From assembly GCF_019925205.1 (NCBI RefSeq), contig NC_083566.1, positions 37,641,558 to 37,705,557 on the forward strand: a stretch of 64,000 nucleotides of DNA. Direction: 5' to 3'. The translations under genes and the position numbers were made by a program. The notes under the pieces were generated by a model, which had not been told where the DNA came from, ran no database searches, and saw only the letters and a list, made by a program, of their open reading frames with translations. This document shows, in pieces, positions 38,801 through 50,650 of the stretch. Origin of the DNA: Metopolophium dirhodum. Lineage: Eukaryota > Arthropoda > Insecta > Hemiptera > Aphididae. Every line of letters begins with the position of its first letter. Positions within the stretch are counted from its first letter, which is position 1.

Positions 38801-41800
38801 TAACTCGCAGCAATAAGTGGAATTCAGCCACCCTGGTAGGCAATTCGACTACGTCGGATCTCGGATATTGTGCGACAGCAAATCAAGTATATATGTATAT
38901 CTAATATATAAAAATGTCGTGCCACAGTGGTTGTTTTTGAACTCTTTCGAAACGGCTTGACCGCAACTAAATAATGTTCTAATTATTAATAGGTGTATAA
39001 ATCTCTAATGAAATGGATCATGTATGATAGAGAAAATCGGAATAAACATTTACCAGACTTAATGGAACACTTTCAGTTACCAATTGTTTCCCATGAATTT
39101 TTTGAGTGTGCTGTTGATAAAGAACCACTTTTGAAGTTAAATAACAATTATTGTAACTATATAATATTTTAGATTCTGAGCGAAGCGATGAATGTATTGA
39201 TTTTACAATGATGTGTGTTTTTTTTTTATTTTTTTATTTATTTTAGATTCTGAGCGAAGCGATGAATGTATTGATTCTACAATGATGTGTGTTTTTTTTT
39301 TATTTTTTTTTTTATTTTTGTGTCAGTCATCACCTTTTAGGACAGTAAAAGTGCTTGGATTTTCTTTAATAGTAACTTTTCTGATAGGAAAGTGAATCTA
39401 GTTGGTACTTTGGGGGGTCAAAAGTAAAAATTTACCAGTAGTTTTCACACGCGACGTGAAAAACAAAAGAAAAATTAAGGAAAAACGGGAATTTTTACGC
39501 AAAATCTGTTTTCGAGAAAATCGATTTTGGTTTTTGGTGTAACTCTAAAACAAATGACCTTAGGGACATGAAATTTTGACTGAATGTTTATATTAGCATT
39601 TTCTATACACCATAAAATTTACAAAATATTTTGACTCTTTTTGAGCTGTTTACGGCCATTGTCAGTTTTCAATTTTTTTAGTTTTTTTTTCTATAAATAT
39701 CAATAAAATTTTATCTGTTGAGTAAAAAAGCTTGAAAATTTAATAGAAGGCTCCCAGGTTATTGTTTCAAAGGCAATGAAAAAAATTAAAAATCCTTAGC
39801 CACAGTTTTTAATTATAAGCATTTAAAGTTCAAATTTTGACAAAATACGGAAAAATCACGAAAAATAGCAAATTATTTTGATGAGAATTCATAAAAATTT
39901 TTCTTTTTAAATCTAAGATTTGAAAATGTAATATAAGATTACTCATAAGTATGTCTACCTTTATCAAAAAAAAAATGTCTAGAAGAAATTTAAATTAAAT
40001 TTTTATGAGCGTCTGAAATTTATATTTTTACAACATTTGATATTTACTCCATTTCTCATGTAACAATTTTCTTATTTTATTGTAATTAAAAAACAAATGA
40101 CTGTAGATACTTGAAAATTTCACTGAATGTTTATATTAGCATTTTCTATACACCATAAAATGTAGAAAATATTTTGACTCTTTTTGAGCTGTTTACGGAC
40201 ATTGTCAGTATTCAATTTTTTTAGTTTTTTTTCTATAAATATCAATAAATTTTTATTTGTTGGGTAAAAAAGCGTGAAAATTAAATATAATGCTCCTGAT
40301 ATATCGTTCTAATAGCAGTTGAAAAATATTAAAAATACATAGGCACAATTTTTTTTTATAAGCATTTAAAGTTCAAATTTTGACAACATTTATCAAATTT
40401 ATAATTTATTAATTATTTTGTAGTTAAAAATTTATAAATTTTTAACTTTTATGGCTAAGGATTGAAAATTTAAAACAAGGCTCCACGTAAATAGGTTATA
40501 TATAAATTACTTTATTCACAATAATATCATCAAATATACTTGGTAAAATCATAGGCTGACTGACCGTTTTCGCTCAGAATCGTTTTTCTTATACAATGAT
40601 ATTATATCATTGAATTCAAATTTAACACCATTCATTACAGTGACCCACTTGTAACCTACTGTACAGCAGAGCGACATCCACTTATCCACCTTTTTATATT
40701 TGATTTTCTTATTTTTTCAAAATATATTATGTTGGTAGGTAAAAAAATATTTAGATGAAGCTTATGCTGTTCATTCAGTCCTTGGTACTGAGTTCGAAGC
40801 ACCAAATTTTACTTGTTTTTACTACCATCTTAAGCTAACCTAACCTTAGAAGATTTTAGTTTAACATAATCACAAATCAGTGGAAAATTATACCATTAAT
40901 TATACCACTAAATAGTTACGGTTAACTTATTAACTTATTTACTCGATGATGGTTTGAGTAAAAAATATGACCGGTTTTAAGAAAATATTGAGACTTACTC
41001 TCAATACCACCAAGATCAAATATGCGACCATCATCGAGTAAATAAGTTTCACCATAAAAAATATTAAGTGGTATAATTATTGGTATAGTTTTTCACTGAT
41101 TTTCTCCTTCAATAGCGATGGCGTCGCGCACTTGCAAGTGGATGTACCCGTCTGATCGTAACTTCGACTGATTGAAACGAATGAGATTGAGACGCTCCAT
41201 TAATATTCAAATTAAAAAAAAATAATAATAAAAATTAAATAAAAACAAAATTAAAATGAAATAAAAATAAAATTAAAATGAAATTAAAATTAAATTAAAA
41301 TAAAATAAAAATAAAATTTAAATTAAATTAAAATTGAATTAAAATAAAATAAAAATAAAAAAAAAATAATAAAAAAAAAAATCAACAACGGTAACAAAAC
41401 TAACAACAGCCAGGATATTTATATGGGGGGGGGGGGGGCTAAATCTCACAGAAAAATACAAAAACTACAAATACAATAAATAATATATTAATCTTGATAA
41501 AATTCTAAGGTCAACACGGGCCATGGAAGGGGCTATAGCCCTCTTAGCCCCCATGGCTACGCCACTGCTGTTTACTAATGATTCACTCTGTTATCACTCC
41601 GTGATATCGAATCTATTTATAAATGTACATTCCCGCGTTGTAATCTGTATTAAACTATTAGCTGTGGCTATCAAAAATAAACCACAAGAAAATAGGTGGA
41701 CCGGGGTTTTCAAAAATAATTGAGTTACACGGTATTTTACTTAAAAGTCCGGCGAAAAAATGACCGACGAAAATAAGCAAAATGGAATTAAAATCCGGTA

Positions 41801-44232
41801 AAAATTTATATTTATATTACACACCAAAATATTTATTTTATATTAAAATTAAAATTATTACATCAATTATGACATAAAAGTCCACGAATAAAAGTCGGGG
41901 AAAATGTATATCTATATTAGGTACACACTAAATACACAGTAAAAATAAACTAAAATTAAAAAAAAATACATAAATTATGACATTACACACCAAATATTAC
42001 TTTACTCCATTAAATAAGAAATATATCTTTAGCCTATAACCTTGGGCGTGTCCTAATATTGTTTCTAACTTGAGTTAAAATATTGTTGGATGACGATGTC
42101 CTACCAAGTGTGTGATACTGAAAGATAATCAAAGATTAGGTGACCAAACTTAAGAGGACGTCACACCCGCATATGTTTTGTTCCGTCTTACAAATGTACA
42201 ACATAACAAAAACTGTTTTGCAACTTTTATCTTTCTGTGTTTGTAAGAATGGCTCCAAAATTTCTGAACATAGGGTAGAAAATTATCTATGCAACAGCGT
42301 GCCTATATTTTAGATTACATAAATACAATAAAAGTTATTTGCTTCTAAACATTTCATTTTTTTGTTTTTTTCATTTCCTTATAAAAATTGATTGGATAGT
42401 GCCATTAAACAAAAACATGCTGTTTCGCAGATTAAGTTATTCTTTACGTGTTGTGAAAATTTGGTAGTTCTACAACAAAATATGTGGTGGGAAAAAAGTT
42501 GTAAATAGCAAAATAGTAGTACATAGCAAAATATTTTTTGCTATGTTATACATTTTGTTAGACGGAGACAACACATGCAGGTGTGACGTCCTCTTAATAA
42601 TTTTTAAATTTGGGACTTTTACTCTCGGACTTATTTTTATCGGACCTTTGTTCGGGGATTCGAGTTACGCTTATAAGTTATAATTCAAATGTTAGGTTAG
42701 GTTAGGTTAATTGTTAATATACCTACCTATATTCAAAAAAATATTTTTTTCTAATTTTAACTGAACTCATCTAATGAGCTCGCAATGCTTGTATTTAAAA
42801 AAAAATAATTTTGCTCATAATCTTAAAAAAACAACCTAGTAATTAAATCATTATAATTTATATTAATACATTAAAAATATGTTTATTAGGTATATAATTA
42901 TATCGCAATCAGTACAATTAAAACAATTGTTACTTTAAAACGAGTTACAAAGTATACGTATTATTATTATTACCAATTCATATTCTATACAGTAGCGTAT
43001 CTAGGATTTTTTCAAGGGGGGGGGGGGGAAATATAACATTTTTAATAGTCATTCAGTATAATAAATGTACATATGTTATATTTATAATATTAGATATATA
43101 CATTTGTATTATGTACAAAATTTGGTCTCCGTAGAGGAAATATGACCCCCCCCTCCATGTAGACATGCCACTGATACTATATAACGTTTTTAGTGACAAA
43201 TTGACTTCACGTTATGTTCTTATATACTTACATAGTTGATGATTACAACCAGACCGGGTGCAAATACTATTTATCCATCCAAAATTATCACGTTCAATTC
43301 CTGTAAAAGTCCCTCCTTTACACTTACAACCTGGAAACTGAAATGATTAAGTTAAATATTTTAATGGAATATAATAAAATGTAAATATGTTAATTCAGCT
43401 ATTAATTTATTTAATACCCACACATGTAATCATCATTATTCAAATATGAGAATATAGCAAACAGGGGCGGCTCAAAGGGGGCATAGAATAAAATTAATGA
43501 TACCGAATGAAAATATTTATAACGGCAGCTGGTAGGCATATAAATGCAGGCGATCACGATATGAGACGACGACCCGAATCCGCCACGTCGTCAGTCGGTG
43601 CGATTAGAAATTACCGAATTATAAATAGAACGATCCGCAAAACAATGTAGTTATTTAATATTATTTATAATGTACATTTAAACTAAAAAATAACAGCCTA
43701 AATAGTTTAGTTTTTTTATAGTTGCTATAAAAGCATAAATAATTTTTATCATTGCTTGACATATTAATATAATATATATTTTTTTTTCGTTTCGTGACAT
43801 TTGGTCATTTGGGTGGGGGGGGAATTGCTCCCATGCCCCCCTTGTAACCACGCCTGTTATATATATGTTTAATATACCCTATAAATTGGTGGTAAATAAA
43901 TATTTATATTATCTATGGGGCGAATTTTGTGATGCATCTTCATAGAAAACTGTGCAACTTGCCATCTTATAATATAAGTATATTATAAGTATAACACCTA
44001 TCGTACTATTGTAGTATCGTACCTTGCAAGAGGAATACTTGGCTATTAATCTCTGTGTATGCCCCATTTCTCGGTTCTGCAGTCTCTGCCTCTTCGACTT
44101 CACATATTCATACAGCAAATCGTTCGATTTCCACTTGTTGTACATTAACAACTCATCGATCGGCGGCGATGGTCTGTTGTGGTCCTGTCGTTGGTTACAT
44201 AGTATTGGTATAATACTCAACACACCACCCAT
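35848..44232 (-). CDS. KAT2-like PCAF N-terminal-domain-only protein
   Basis: Seven exons are read on the minus strand: 44232-44023, 43337-43232, 37999-37833, 37770-37627, 36432-36299, 36206-36012 and 35950-35848 (352 aa). All introns are GT-AG. An in-frame stop lies upstream of the first ATG (44232). The protein aligns by eye along the PCAF N-terminal domain of GCN5/PCAF: a Cys/His cluster (CKFPGCKCKGG, then CTRSGCNHQL), DHIEHL, PPFER..IEQ, an IFGQDVLKYTLKAFR helix, and LLEKEVFNDKSPIWDINY. It then stops at ILEY, before any acetyltransferase or bromodomain. In PCAF this N-terminal region mediates partner binding, and ubiquitin-ligase activity has been reported for it; GCN5/PCAF act in the nuclear SAGA and ATAC complexes. 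Intron 2 (5.2 kb) is full of repeats. It could be a dominant-negative or adaptor paralog, or an early stage of pseudogenisation. The family call is firm; expression is unknown. Confidence 0.75.
38720..38985 (+). repeat. Repeat family 2 copy and adjoining element end
   Basis: CTGTGCACTTCGTTGCCC, GATTGTTCAAATTCTTTTGG and CAGCCACCCTGGTAGGCAAT match the family 2 blocks at 27.3 kb and 50.5 kb. From 38905, TATATAAAAATGTCGTGCCA and CGAAACGGCTTGACCG look like one end of another widespread insect repeat. It lies within intron 2 of the minus KAT2-like gene. Confidence 0.5.
38993..39172 (+). pseudogene. Kelch-like BACK-domain exon relic, cut by a repeat
   Basis: After an acceptor-like TTATTAATAG the frame reads VYKSLMKWIMYDRENRNKHL, then PDLMEHFQLPIVSHEFFECA and VDKEPLLKL. 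This is the BACK-domain pattern of kelch-like (KLHL) proteins: W-x-x-x-D, R-x-x-x-L-P-x-L, V/Q-L-P, and a closing V-x-x-E-P-L. The frame ends at a TAG whose last two bases are the first two bases of the family-1 repeat at 39171, so the insertion truncates it. No BTB, kelch or other exons were found nearby, and it lies antisense inside an intron of the minus KAT2-like gene. It is taken to be a fragment of a duplicated gene. KLHL proteins are substrate adaptors of Cullin-3 ubiquitin ligases. Confidence 0.6.
39171..40695 (+). repeat. Repeat family 1, copy D, with a duplicated 5' end
   Basis: A full copy runs from 39245 to 40695. Directly before it, 39171-39242 holds an extra 72 bp 5' end (AGATTCTGAGCGAAGCGATG plus its T-rich tract) in the same orientation. 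The internal direct repeat and the 3' palindrome are present. Confidence 0.85.
40874..41102. repeat. Foldback MITE-like inverted repeat
   Basis: AAATCAGTGGAAAATTATAC at the left is matched by the reverse complement of GGTATAGTTTTTCACTGATT at the right. Inner arms share AACTTATTTACTCGATGATG. It is about 229 bp. No clean target duplication was found. It lies in intron 2 of the minus KAT2-like gene. Confidence 0.6.
41212..41382. repeat. A-rich simple-sequence tract
   Basis: Long irregular array of AAAATTAAAAT and AAAATAAAAAT units with hardly any C or G. A run of 14 G follows at 41425-41438. Confidence 0.8.
42154..42593. mobile_element. TTAA-flanked MITE with TIRs of about 60 bp
   Basis: The left end GAGGACGTCACACCCGCATA and the right end (reverse complement GAGGACGTCACACCTGCATG) stay alignable for about 60 bp, through a CCGTCT block to AACATARCAAAAA. 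TTAA lies on both sides (42150-42153 and 42594-42597), the target site of piggyBac-type transposons. The core holds no ORF. Isolated related sequence occurs at about 49650-49710. Confidence 0.75.
42990..43173. mobile_element. hAT-like MITE, 184 bp
   Basis: It starts CAGTAGCGTATCTAGG and ends with the reverse complement of CAGTGGCATGTCTAC. The flanks ATTCTATA (42982-42989) and ATACTATA (43174-43181) differ at one position, an aged 8-bp target duplication. A run of 13 G lies near the left end and a C run near the right. It is in intron 2 of the minus KAT2-like gene. Confidence 0.7.
43462..43856. mobile_element. Possible hAT-like MITE
   Basis: CAGGGGCGGCTCAAAGGGGG at the left and the reverse complement CAGGCGTGGTTACAAGGGGG at the right look like related termini. 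No target duplication was found. It lies within the first intron of the minus KAT2-like gene. Confidence 0.4.
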
Positions 44233-46249
44233 AGTCGTTGGATCTACGAACACACTACACAATTATTGTATACCTATTAATATGCCTACAAAATCTACTT
44301 AGTACTTTACTAAGCGCTGGTAAATCGAGATAGTGTTTAAAGGACGAAGGACGGTGCGACACTATATTATGTTATATTGCACTACTCTACTACGTTAATA
44401 GGTAATTTTTATTATAGACTATATAGAGTAGAGATAAACTTTCTCTCTCACACACATTCGCTTTGTGTATGTATCTCTCTCATTTCCTCTCTCGCAAGTG
44501 TTCACGCATGTGTAGTGTGTACAGATCGTGTAGTGGCTGTTCTGTACACTACAGTGTTTTCATGGAAAATTGATAAAGGATATCACACCCGACACCCTCC
44601 ACGCCTTGACTGTTCCTGCCTTGGACCCTCGATTGATTTATGACCCTTGGTAGGAGTGGTGTTTGCTGGGTTGCCTGGTTACGCTGGGCTTGGAACTTAT
44701 TGACGAGCGAGTGACAACGGATACACATACACATTATATTGTGTAATATTTATCTACAGTCTACACACAACATTCACTTTTCTTAAATAGTTTATAGTAC
44801 CTACCTATATGTATTGGTAAGCTAAAATAAAACTGAATCATTTTAATGAAAGATTCAAAGATCTATTCAAATTTGCAATATACCTAACCCTAACAATTAT
44901 ATTTTTTTTTAATTCACGATTTTACAAACATGTTTTCATTATTTACACATTTTATTGCAAAATTTATTCACTGATTTTCTAATGATTAAAAATACAGAAA
45001 GTGATATTAAATAATAAATAACAACATAGCATATATATTATGAATTATGATAATATACTCATACATAGTGCATCATGCTTTAACCACATTTATTTTACTT
45101 ACAAATTACAATACCTACTCCGGACAGTTTATTACCGTACATTATAAATAGGTACTATAATAAAGATATAACATTTATTAAAATTATAAATAAGTCAATC
45201 GGATGTATATATAAGCTAAATTAATAGGTAATTAATACAAATTAAACAAATTATATTGTACCTAGTTATAAACTAACAACCTATTAAGACACAATGTAAA
45301 CACTAAATACAATTGTATTCATTTGTTATATAGTCGGTAGATTGTTTTGTACGAGTAAAAAGTCTAGGTAAGTATCTACCTAGGTATATATAGTTGTGTA
45401 ATGAATTAGTACGTACGTAGGTACGTATAGAACATCACACATTTATTGAGTAAAAAACTAAAAAATACATTTTCAGAGATAGGTACTAATAAGTAATAGG
45501 TAGATAACAAAAAAAAAATTGTAATCGGACTCTTTTAGTCTTGTGATACGTTATAGTATATAGTAAATATGTTTACTTATCGGCCAATACTTAATAGTAT
45601 AAATAGGCGCTAGGTTGACAGGTATAATAATATATTTATATATTATAATATATATTATTAGTTTTGTTTGCAGTGTGTGCTAAACAATAAATACATGCTA
45701 ATATGCAAACTATATACAATATTTGAATATATAGTTTCAAGTTTCTCCCTACTTTTTACCTTGTACACACAACTAGTGATGTGCCATTAGGAATATTCCC
45801 CAAGGAATGTTCCCGGAAACAGGAAATATTCCCCAACCTCTTAGGAAATTTCTTTTAAAAAAAAAAATTATTATTTTTATGTTACTCAGTATTAGAATTT
45901 TAGTTTTTTTCAGATTTTTATTTTTTCAACATACACAAATGAAAGTTGGATCGTTTATTTGGTGATCATGTTTATTTTATTATATTGGTTCACTATTATA
46001 TAGTATTGTCTGTAGTTGTGGTTTATCAAATGTATGTTCGATACCCGTATTTGGAATTCCTAGTTTTCAATCTATTAATATACGTATTATTGTCTTATCT
46101 CAAATTGTTGAGTGACGAATATTTATAAAATAGAATATAGGAATTAAATTTTTGTTATACGATCGTTAACTTTACGAAGTACCATATAATATACATTCAA
46201 GACTTAGCCGGTTTGGGATAATAAAACACCATAATATTTCAAAATAAAA
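44233..46249. other. Upstream region of the minus KAT2-like gene
   Basis: The first roughly 450 bp is less AT-rich and holds a pyrimidine tract (TCTCTCTCACACACATTCGC and more CT repeats at 44447-44500), so it is the likely 5' leader or promoter area of the minus gene, but no core promoter motif can be fixed. Beyond 44740 it is AT-rich with no gene seen. AGTGATGTGCCATTAGGAAT at 45774 may start an old MITE. Confidence 0.4.
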
Positions 46250-46490
46250 CTCAAGGGGGCCAGTTCGGGGCCACTGACTTTTCTTAGGGGGCCAGGCCCC
46301 CTAAGCCCTCCCCCCTTGACGATGTGCCTGCTGCCATGCCTGGGTGGGGGATGGTGGCACTTCTCTCCAGACACCGTGACTTGCCCGAAGAAAAATGCCG
46401 CCTTGAACCGAGGTTTGAACCAGCGCCGGTGTGCGCACAAGCATAACTGACGCCTTAGTCCGCTCGGCCACTCCGTCCCCCTGGATCAAT
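46250..46490 (-). mobile_element. tRNA-derived SINE-like element
   Basis: On the minus strand from about 46478 the sequence reads GGACGGAGTGGCCGAGCGGA, with an A-box-like TGGCCGAGCGG, and a B-box-like GGTTCAAACC (46412-46421) follows about 45 bases later. The spacing and the CTAAGGCG match the head of a tRNA-Leu/Ser-type gene, but the anticodon stem does not pair and no acceptor stem closes, so it is not a working tRNA. About 150 bp of unrelated, G/C-rich body follows the tRNA-like head, as in a SINE. Confidence 0.55.
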
Positions 46491-46663
46491 ACTGAAGCAT
46501 CGAAAACAGACACGTGTCTGACCTTTGACCACCTTCGATGTGCGATTTTACACAGCTGAATTATTTCTGACCGTGTAACGTAGAAAGGGCCCATCGCAAA
46601 TTGCTAATAGTATTGAATATTGACAGCATAATATTTTTGTGCGCATTAGTAATTTGTAAACTA

Positions 46664-47929
46664 AAAAAGGTGGATAAGTGGATGTCGCTCTGCTGTACAG
46701 TAGGTTACAAGTGGGTCACTGTAATGGATGGTGTTAAATTTGAATTCAATGATATAATATCATTGTATAAGAAAAACGATTCTGAGCGAAAACGGTCAGT
46801 CAGCCTATGATTTTACCAAGTATATTTGATGATATTATTGTGAATAAAGTAATTTATATATAACCTATTTACGTGGAGCCTTGTCTTAAATTTTCAATCC
46901 TGGGCCATAAAAGTTAAAAATATATACATTTTTAACTAGAAAATAGATGTCAAAATAATGAACTTTAAATACTTATAAAAAAAAATTGTGCATATGTATT
47001 TTTAATATTTTTCAACTGCTATTAGAACGATATATCAGGAGCCTTATATTAAATGTTCACGCTTTTTTACCCAACAAATAAAAATTTATTGATATTTATA
47101 GAAAAAAAAACTAAAAAAATTGAAAACTGACAATGTCCGTAAACAGCTCAAAAAGAGTCAAAATATTTTCAACATTTTATGGTGTATAGAAAATGCTAAT
47201 ATAAACATTCAGTGAAATTTTCAAGTATCTACAGTCATTCGTTTTTTAATTACAATAAAATAAGAAAATTGTTACATGAGAAATGGAGTAAATATCAAAT
47301 GTTGTAAAAATATAAATTTCAGACGCTCATAAAAATTTAATTTAAGTTTCTTCTAGACATTTTTTTTTTGATAAAGGTAGACAAACTTATGAGTAATCTT
47401 ATATTACATTTTAAAATCTTAGATTTAAAAAGAAAAATTTTTATGAATTCTCATCAAAATAATTTGCTATTTTTCGTGATTTTTCCGTATTTTGTCAAAA
47501 TTTGAACTTTATATGCTTATAAATAAAAACTGTGACTAAGGATTTTTAATTTTTTTCATCTGCCTTTGAAACAATAACCTAGGAGCCTTCTATTAAATTT
47601 TCAAGCTTTTTTACTCAACAGATAAAATTTTATTGATATTTATAGAAAAAAAAACTAAAAAAATTGAAAACTGACAATGGCCGTAAACAGCTCAAAAAGA
47701 GTCAAAATATTTTGTAAATTTTACGGTTAACTACTGGGAAATTTTTACTTTTGACCCCCCAAAGTACCAACTAGATTCACTTTCCTATCAGAAAAGTTAC
47801 TATTGAAGAAAATCCAAGCACTTTTACTGTCCTAAAAGGTGATGATAGACACAAAAATAAAAAAAAATAAAAATAAAACACACATCATTGTAAAATCAAT
47901 ACATTCATCGTTTCGCTCAGAATCTAAAA
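46664..47929 (-). repeat. Repeat family 1, copy E, reversed, internally deleted
   Basis: It starts on the plus strand as AAAAAAGGTGGATAAGTGGA and ends CGCTCAGAATCTAAAA. It has both termini and the internal direct repeat, but about 190 bp is missing near 47730, where ACGGTTAACTACTGGG joins sequence that is far apart in copies A-D. It lies between the two KAT2-like genes. Confidence 0.85.
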
Positions 47930-48755
47930 TTTTACATTTTAAGATAAATTAATAAAGAAAATAATTATAATGCATTAGTATTTAATAGGTACTATATTAT
48001 ATTCGTATGGAAATAGTATGTATACCAGTACCAAATTGTATGTATCTATATCTTTAGTATACCAGTATCATCTGACATCTACCCTGTGGTTACCAGGACT
48101 TATTTTCGACTATACTGTTTGTTTTTAGAATAATAAAAAAGTAGATAATATTTTGTCTTTGAAAGCAGACGAGCCTCGACGACGGTCGACGGCAACAATA
48201 GGTAATAATAATAAATTGTTATTGTATTCAAAATTGTTATTTTTGATATCATTTTGGCCATTTGTTGATTGTTCAAAATTAATTAAACTAGATACCTACA
48301 TTGAGATGTGTGCCGTATTGGAGGTAAAAAAAGAAAAATATGAACAGTTTTGTTTTAAAATGTCTTAAAATTACGACATTTTTCAAAAAACGTTTATGTT
48401 CTTATTTTAAAAATACTAAATGGGTGAAAATATAATACCTAATTAGTATTTACATTCATTAAGTATTTCTAGTAATTTTAAAATTAAAGAATATATTTTT
48501 ATTAGTTCAATTAATTACATAGTTAATAAAATTAAATGTAGTTACTTACTTATTTAATATTGATAATATTTATGCATATTTTAAATTTTAAATCAGGTAT
48601 TCTGGTTATTTATAGGCTATAAAGAATAATATGATACAAGTAGTATTGTAGAAAAATAAGTAGACAGGTATATATATTTTTAAAGTATTAAATCTATGTA
48701 ATAATTTATTAAACTTATCTAAGTAATATTTCAATATTAATATTTTACGGAATTA
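47930..48755. other. AT-rich intergenic with one exon-like stretch
   Basis: Nothing firm is present. At 48129-48201, bounded by TTTTTAG and GTAATA, a 24-codon frame reads VDNILSLKADEPRRRSTATI, which is less AT-rich than the flanks and exon-like. No partner exon or family was recognised. Confidence 0.3.
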
Positions 48756-49235
48756 AGTGATGGGCGCAACCGACTAGGTTTGACTATCGATAGTTTGAAC
48801 AACTACCGAGTGATTTTTCAATTGAATAGATAATATTATTAATCAATTCCTCGATAGTTTTCATTCGTTAGACTAGTTTTGACTATCGATTGTCTATCGA
48901 TTGTTTGAAAAACTACCGAGTGATTTTTTGATTAACCCATCGAATGAATTAATTATTGATAATATTTGATAATTGATAAATAATAATTGATAAGCGCTAA
49001 CTGTGTGCAATCTGGTTCAAAATTTCACATGCTCGTCGTTTCGAGCGATAATAAAAAAAAATGTCGATAGTTTGATTAATTTTCAATTGTTCGATAGTTT
49101 TTTGATAGTTCAATAGTTCGATAGTTTTTCTTAATGGTCGATTATTATTGGTCGTGCATTTTAAACCAAAATTATTCGATAGTTTTATAAAACAATCAAA
49201 TAATTAGATGATTAGATTTGGTTGTGCCCATCACT
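48756..49235. mobile_element. MITE with AGTGATGGGC ends
   Basis: The left end AGTGATGGGCGCAACC and the right end (reverse complement AGTGATGGGCACAACC) match at 15 of 16 positions. The flanks CGGAATTA and CCGAAATA agree at six of eight, an aged 8-bp target duplication. The interior is built of many ATCGATAGTTT-type short repeats. A related left end lies at 14824. Confidence 0.7.
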
Positions 49236-49442
49236 CCGAAATATCATAGACTAAGTTCTTAACTTGGAACAGTCATAGTAGAGGTAATAAAAAAAGTTCG
49301 TCCCTAGTTAATCAAAATACCTACGTAATATTACCATAAAGAGCTTCGCCATATACTACCACAAACCAACATACTAGTTACATAAATTATCTACATAACT
49401 TATTATACTTAGGTACTTTTTTAAAGTTTCAAGCATAAATGT

Positions 49443-49479
49443 GGTACAGTAGAGTGACACCCACTTGCCCACCTTTTTT
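49443..49479 (+). repeat. Repeat family 1, isolated 3' end
   Basis: GGTACAGTAGAGTGACACCC followed by ACTTGCCCACC matches only the last roughly 37 bp of family 1 in the plus orientation. Confidence 0.55.
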
Positions 49480-49750
49480 TAGTTTTTACATATGCATACA
49501 TTTTTTCTATTTTTTAACGCTAAAATTTAATTTTAGGTATTTTAATAACATAATATATAATTTTTATAATTAAGTTACCTAGAATATAACCGTAAAAACA
49601 TATAAATAGACTATAGCCTGAGTGATTCTTATTCGCGAAAAACCGGTTTTGCAATGTTATACATTTCTAAGACGGAGACGAAACGTCATGCGTCCTCAAT
49701 AATATTGATCAATACGCTCAGTAGATCACGTTTCACTCAGTTAGTTCAAA

Positions 49751-49992
49751 AATTGGAGTGAATCGACCTATTATAAAACTTGATGGTAAGAACATTATCT
49801 GTGTTTTTATGTAGGTTTTTTTACGATAATTTTGTTTTTAAGTGAGTTATGAGAAATTTTAAGTTACGCTATATTATATACGCATGACTTATTGAAAAAT
49901 TGAACTATCGTAAAAAACCCACATATAAACACAGATAATGTAAATACTTACCATCAAGTTTCATAATAATATGTAAATTCACTCTAATTTTT
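49751..49992. repeat. Foldback repeat with arms of about 80 bp
   Basis: The left arm contains TTGGAGTGAATCGACCTATT and AAGAACATTATCTGTGTTTT. The right arm is its reverse complement with some mismatches (AAACACAGATAATG, then ACCATCAAGTTTCATAATAA). A third copy of the arm lies at 56101-56215. The sequence just left (49650-49710) resembles the end of the TTAA element at 42154. Confidence 0.65.
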
Positions 49993-50271
49993 AAAATAAC
50001 GAAGCTAAACGTGTTCTCTTGAGCGTAAATTTGCTATGTTACGTACTTGTAAGACGAAAACAACAAATGGCCGTGCAGCCTCAGCGTTCAAAATAGTTTT
50101 CAAAATAACGAAATTATTTTAGTAGGTACCTATAGTAGGTAATATATTATTAATTATAAAATAAAAATGTTCTTAATTGTATATACTTTTAATATTCGAA
50201 TAATAATTAAGAACAACATGTCAATATGATGTATGATTCATTGATACTATTATGAAATCACAGATTTCCAT

Positions 50272-50650
50272 AACACAGAAGTCTGTCGCCGCCACGCAAA
50301 CACGAAGAAAATTGGGTCCTTGAATGGTTTAGATCCACAATATTGGACGCGGTAGGCCCAACCCGGGGAGGTGCTCAAACAGGGATTTCGAGATTTACGA
50401 TGGAAATTTTTGTTTATAAATGGTTGCTATTGACTATAGGAGAAATAATTAGTATAAATAAGTATTTATATATTGTTGATTGCCATTGGTTATTTGGGCA
50501 GACCGGGTACAGGCATGTATCAAATCGAATTTTCGCACATTGCCTACTAAGATGGCTGAGTTTAACTTACTGCAGCAAGTTACACCCAAAAGGAGTTGAA
50601 CAATCACAAATTTTCGAATATTGGTAATTTTTTACAGGCAACGGACGGAT
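50272..50650 (-). repeat. Repeat family 2 copy, reversed, uninterrupted
   Basis: The reverse complement holds GATTGTTCAACTCCTTTTGG, CAGCCATCTTAGTAGGCAAT, TTCGATTTGATACATGCCTG and CCAATGGCAATCAACAA, in the same order as the 27.0-28.1 kb copy. The point where that copy carries a 408 bp MITE is intact here, reading GCCTGTAC once. The open frame across it is noncoding. Confidence 0.7.

Noticed and set aside
44233..44262. Extension of the minus KAT2-like protein upstream of 44232
   Set aside because: The frame is open for only ten more codons, starts with TTG, and is preceded directly by TAA. The first ATG at 44232 is used.
46301..46594. Open frames of 78-97 codons on the minus strand
   Set aside because: They run through the tRNA-like SINE sequence and a G/C-rich repeat body; the coding appearance is a by-product.
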